A stretch of 6,095 bases of DNA from an uncultured Eubacteriales bacterium (GTDB taxonomy: Bacteria > Bacillota > Clostridia > Oscillospirales > Acutalibacteraceae): the NCBI GenBank assembly GCA_948815685.1, contig CAQJOC010000068.1, forward strand, positions 1-6,095. The letters are read 5' to 3'. Of this stretch, positions 6,060 to 6,095 are shown one piece after another; positions within the stretch are counted from its first letter, which is position 1; each line of letters begins with the position of its first letter. Made by a program: the position numbers and the translations under genes. The notes beneath the pieces were generated by a model, which searched no databases, was not told where the DNA came from, and worked only from the letters and a program-made list of their open reading frames with translations.

Positions 6060-6095
6060 TTATTCGGGTTTAACATCTGAAATTTCTAGAAAATT
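6060..6095 (-). CDS. Possible 3' end of a leftward gene, cut by the window edge
   Basis: Eleven open codons (NFLEISDVKPE) run in from the window edge on the minus strand and stop at 6060-6062. After the stop, GCTTAA at 6053-6058 and TTAAGC at 6019-6024 form a perfect 6-bp inverted repeat with a 28-nt loop. On the minus strand this is followed by six T, as a weak terminator would be. Eleven codons are far too few to prove a gene, and no product can be recognised. Confidence 0.2.
   Translation of the reverse strand, partial: NFLEISDVKPE

Overview
The window is AT-rich DNA (by eye about one third GC) with strong GGAGG/GGGTGA-type ribosome binding sites. It carries a ClpC-type Hsp100 unfoldase, a biotin-dependent carboxyltransferase subunit without a biotin domain, and a glutamate/dicarboxylate-family symporter. 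This mix fits a low-GC anaerobic Gram-positive bacterium (Bacillota). A Peptoniphilus/Anaerococcus/Finegoldia-like Tissierellia member is plausible, but the genus is a guess.

Layout. Positions 1 to about 380 hold the 5' end of a broken IS1-family insertion sequence, transcribed leftward and abutting the end of clpC. Positions 390-2852 (minus) are a complete clpC. It stands alone, without ctsR, mcsA or mcsB beside it, and has its own convincing promoter in the 94-bp gap behind it. Positions 2947-4350 (minus) encode an oxaloacetate decarboxylase alpha / pyruvate carboxylase B-type carboxyltransferase. A 279-bp divergent intergenic region follows. One half is a leader with no C in the transcribed strand, and the other half holds two sigma-A-like promoter candidates for the next gene. 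Positions 4630-5874 (plus) encode a sodium or proton:dicarboxylate/amino acid symporter with acidic-substrate residues. The last 221 bp contain a weak terminator and possibly the extreme 3' end of another leftward gene.

How the genes fit together. The symporter and the carboxyltransferase are divergently arranged. They could form a small acidic amino acid route: uptake of aspartate or glutamate, transamination to oxaloacetate, then decarboxylation to pyruvate. This is inference from neighbourhood and residues; the biotin carrier and membrane subunits are not in the window. ClpC is a general protein quality-control factor unrelated to that route.

I see no undescribed multi-gene system here. 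The most interesting signals are the fine structure of the IS1-family remnant (an apparent deletion at a microhomology, a start site inside a hairpin, and an IS1-like frameshift heptamer), the altered cation-site residues of the symporter, and the C-free leader of the carboxyltransferase gene.
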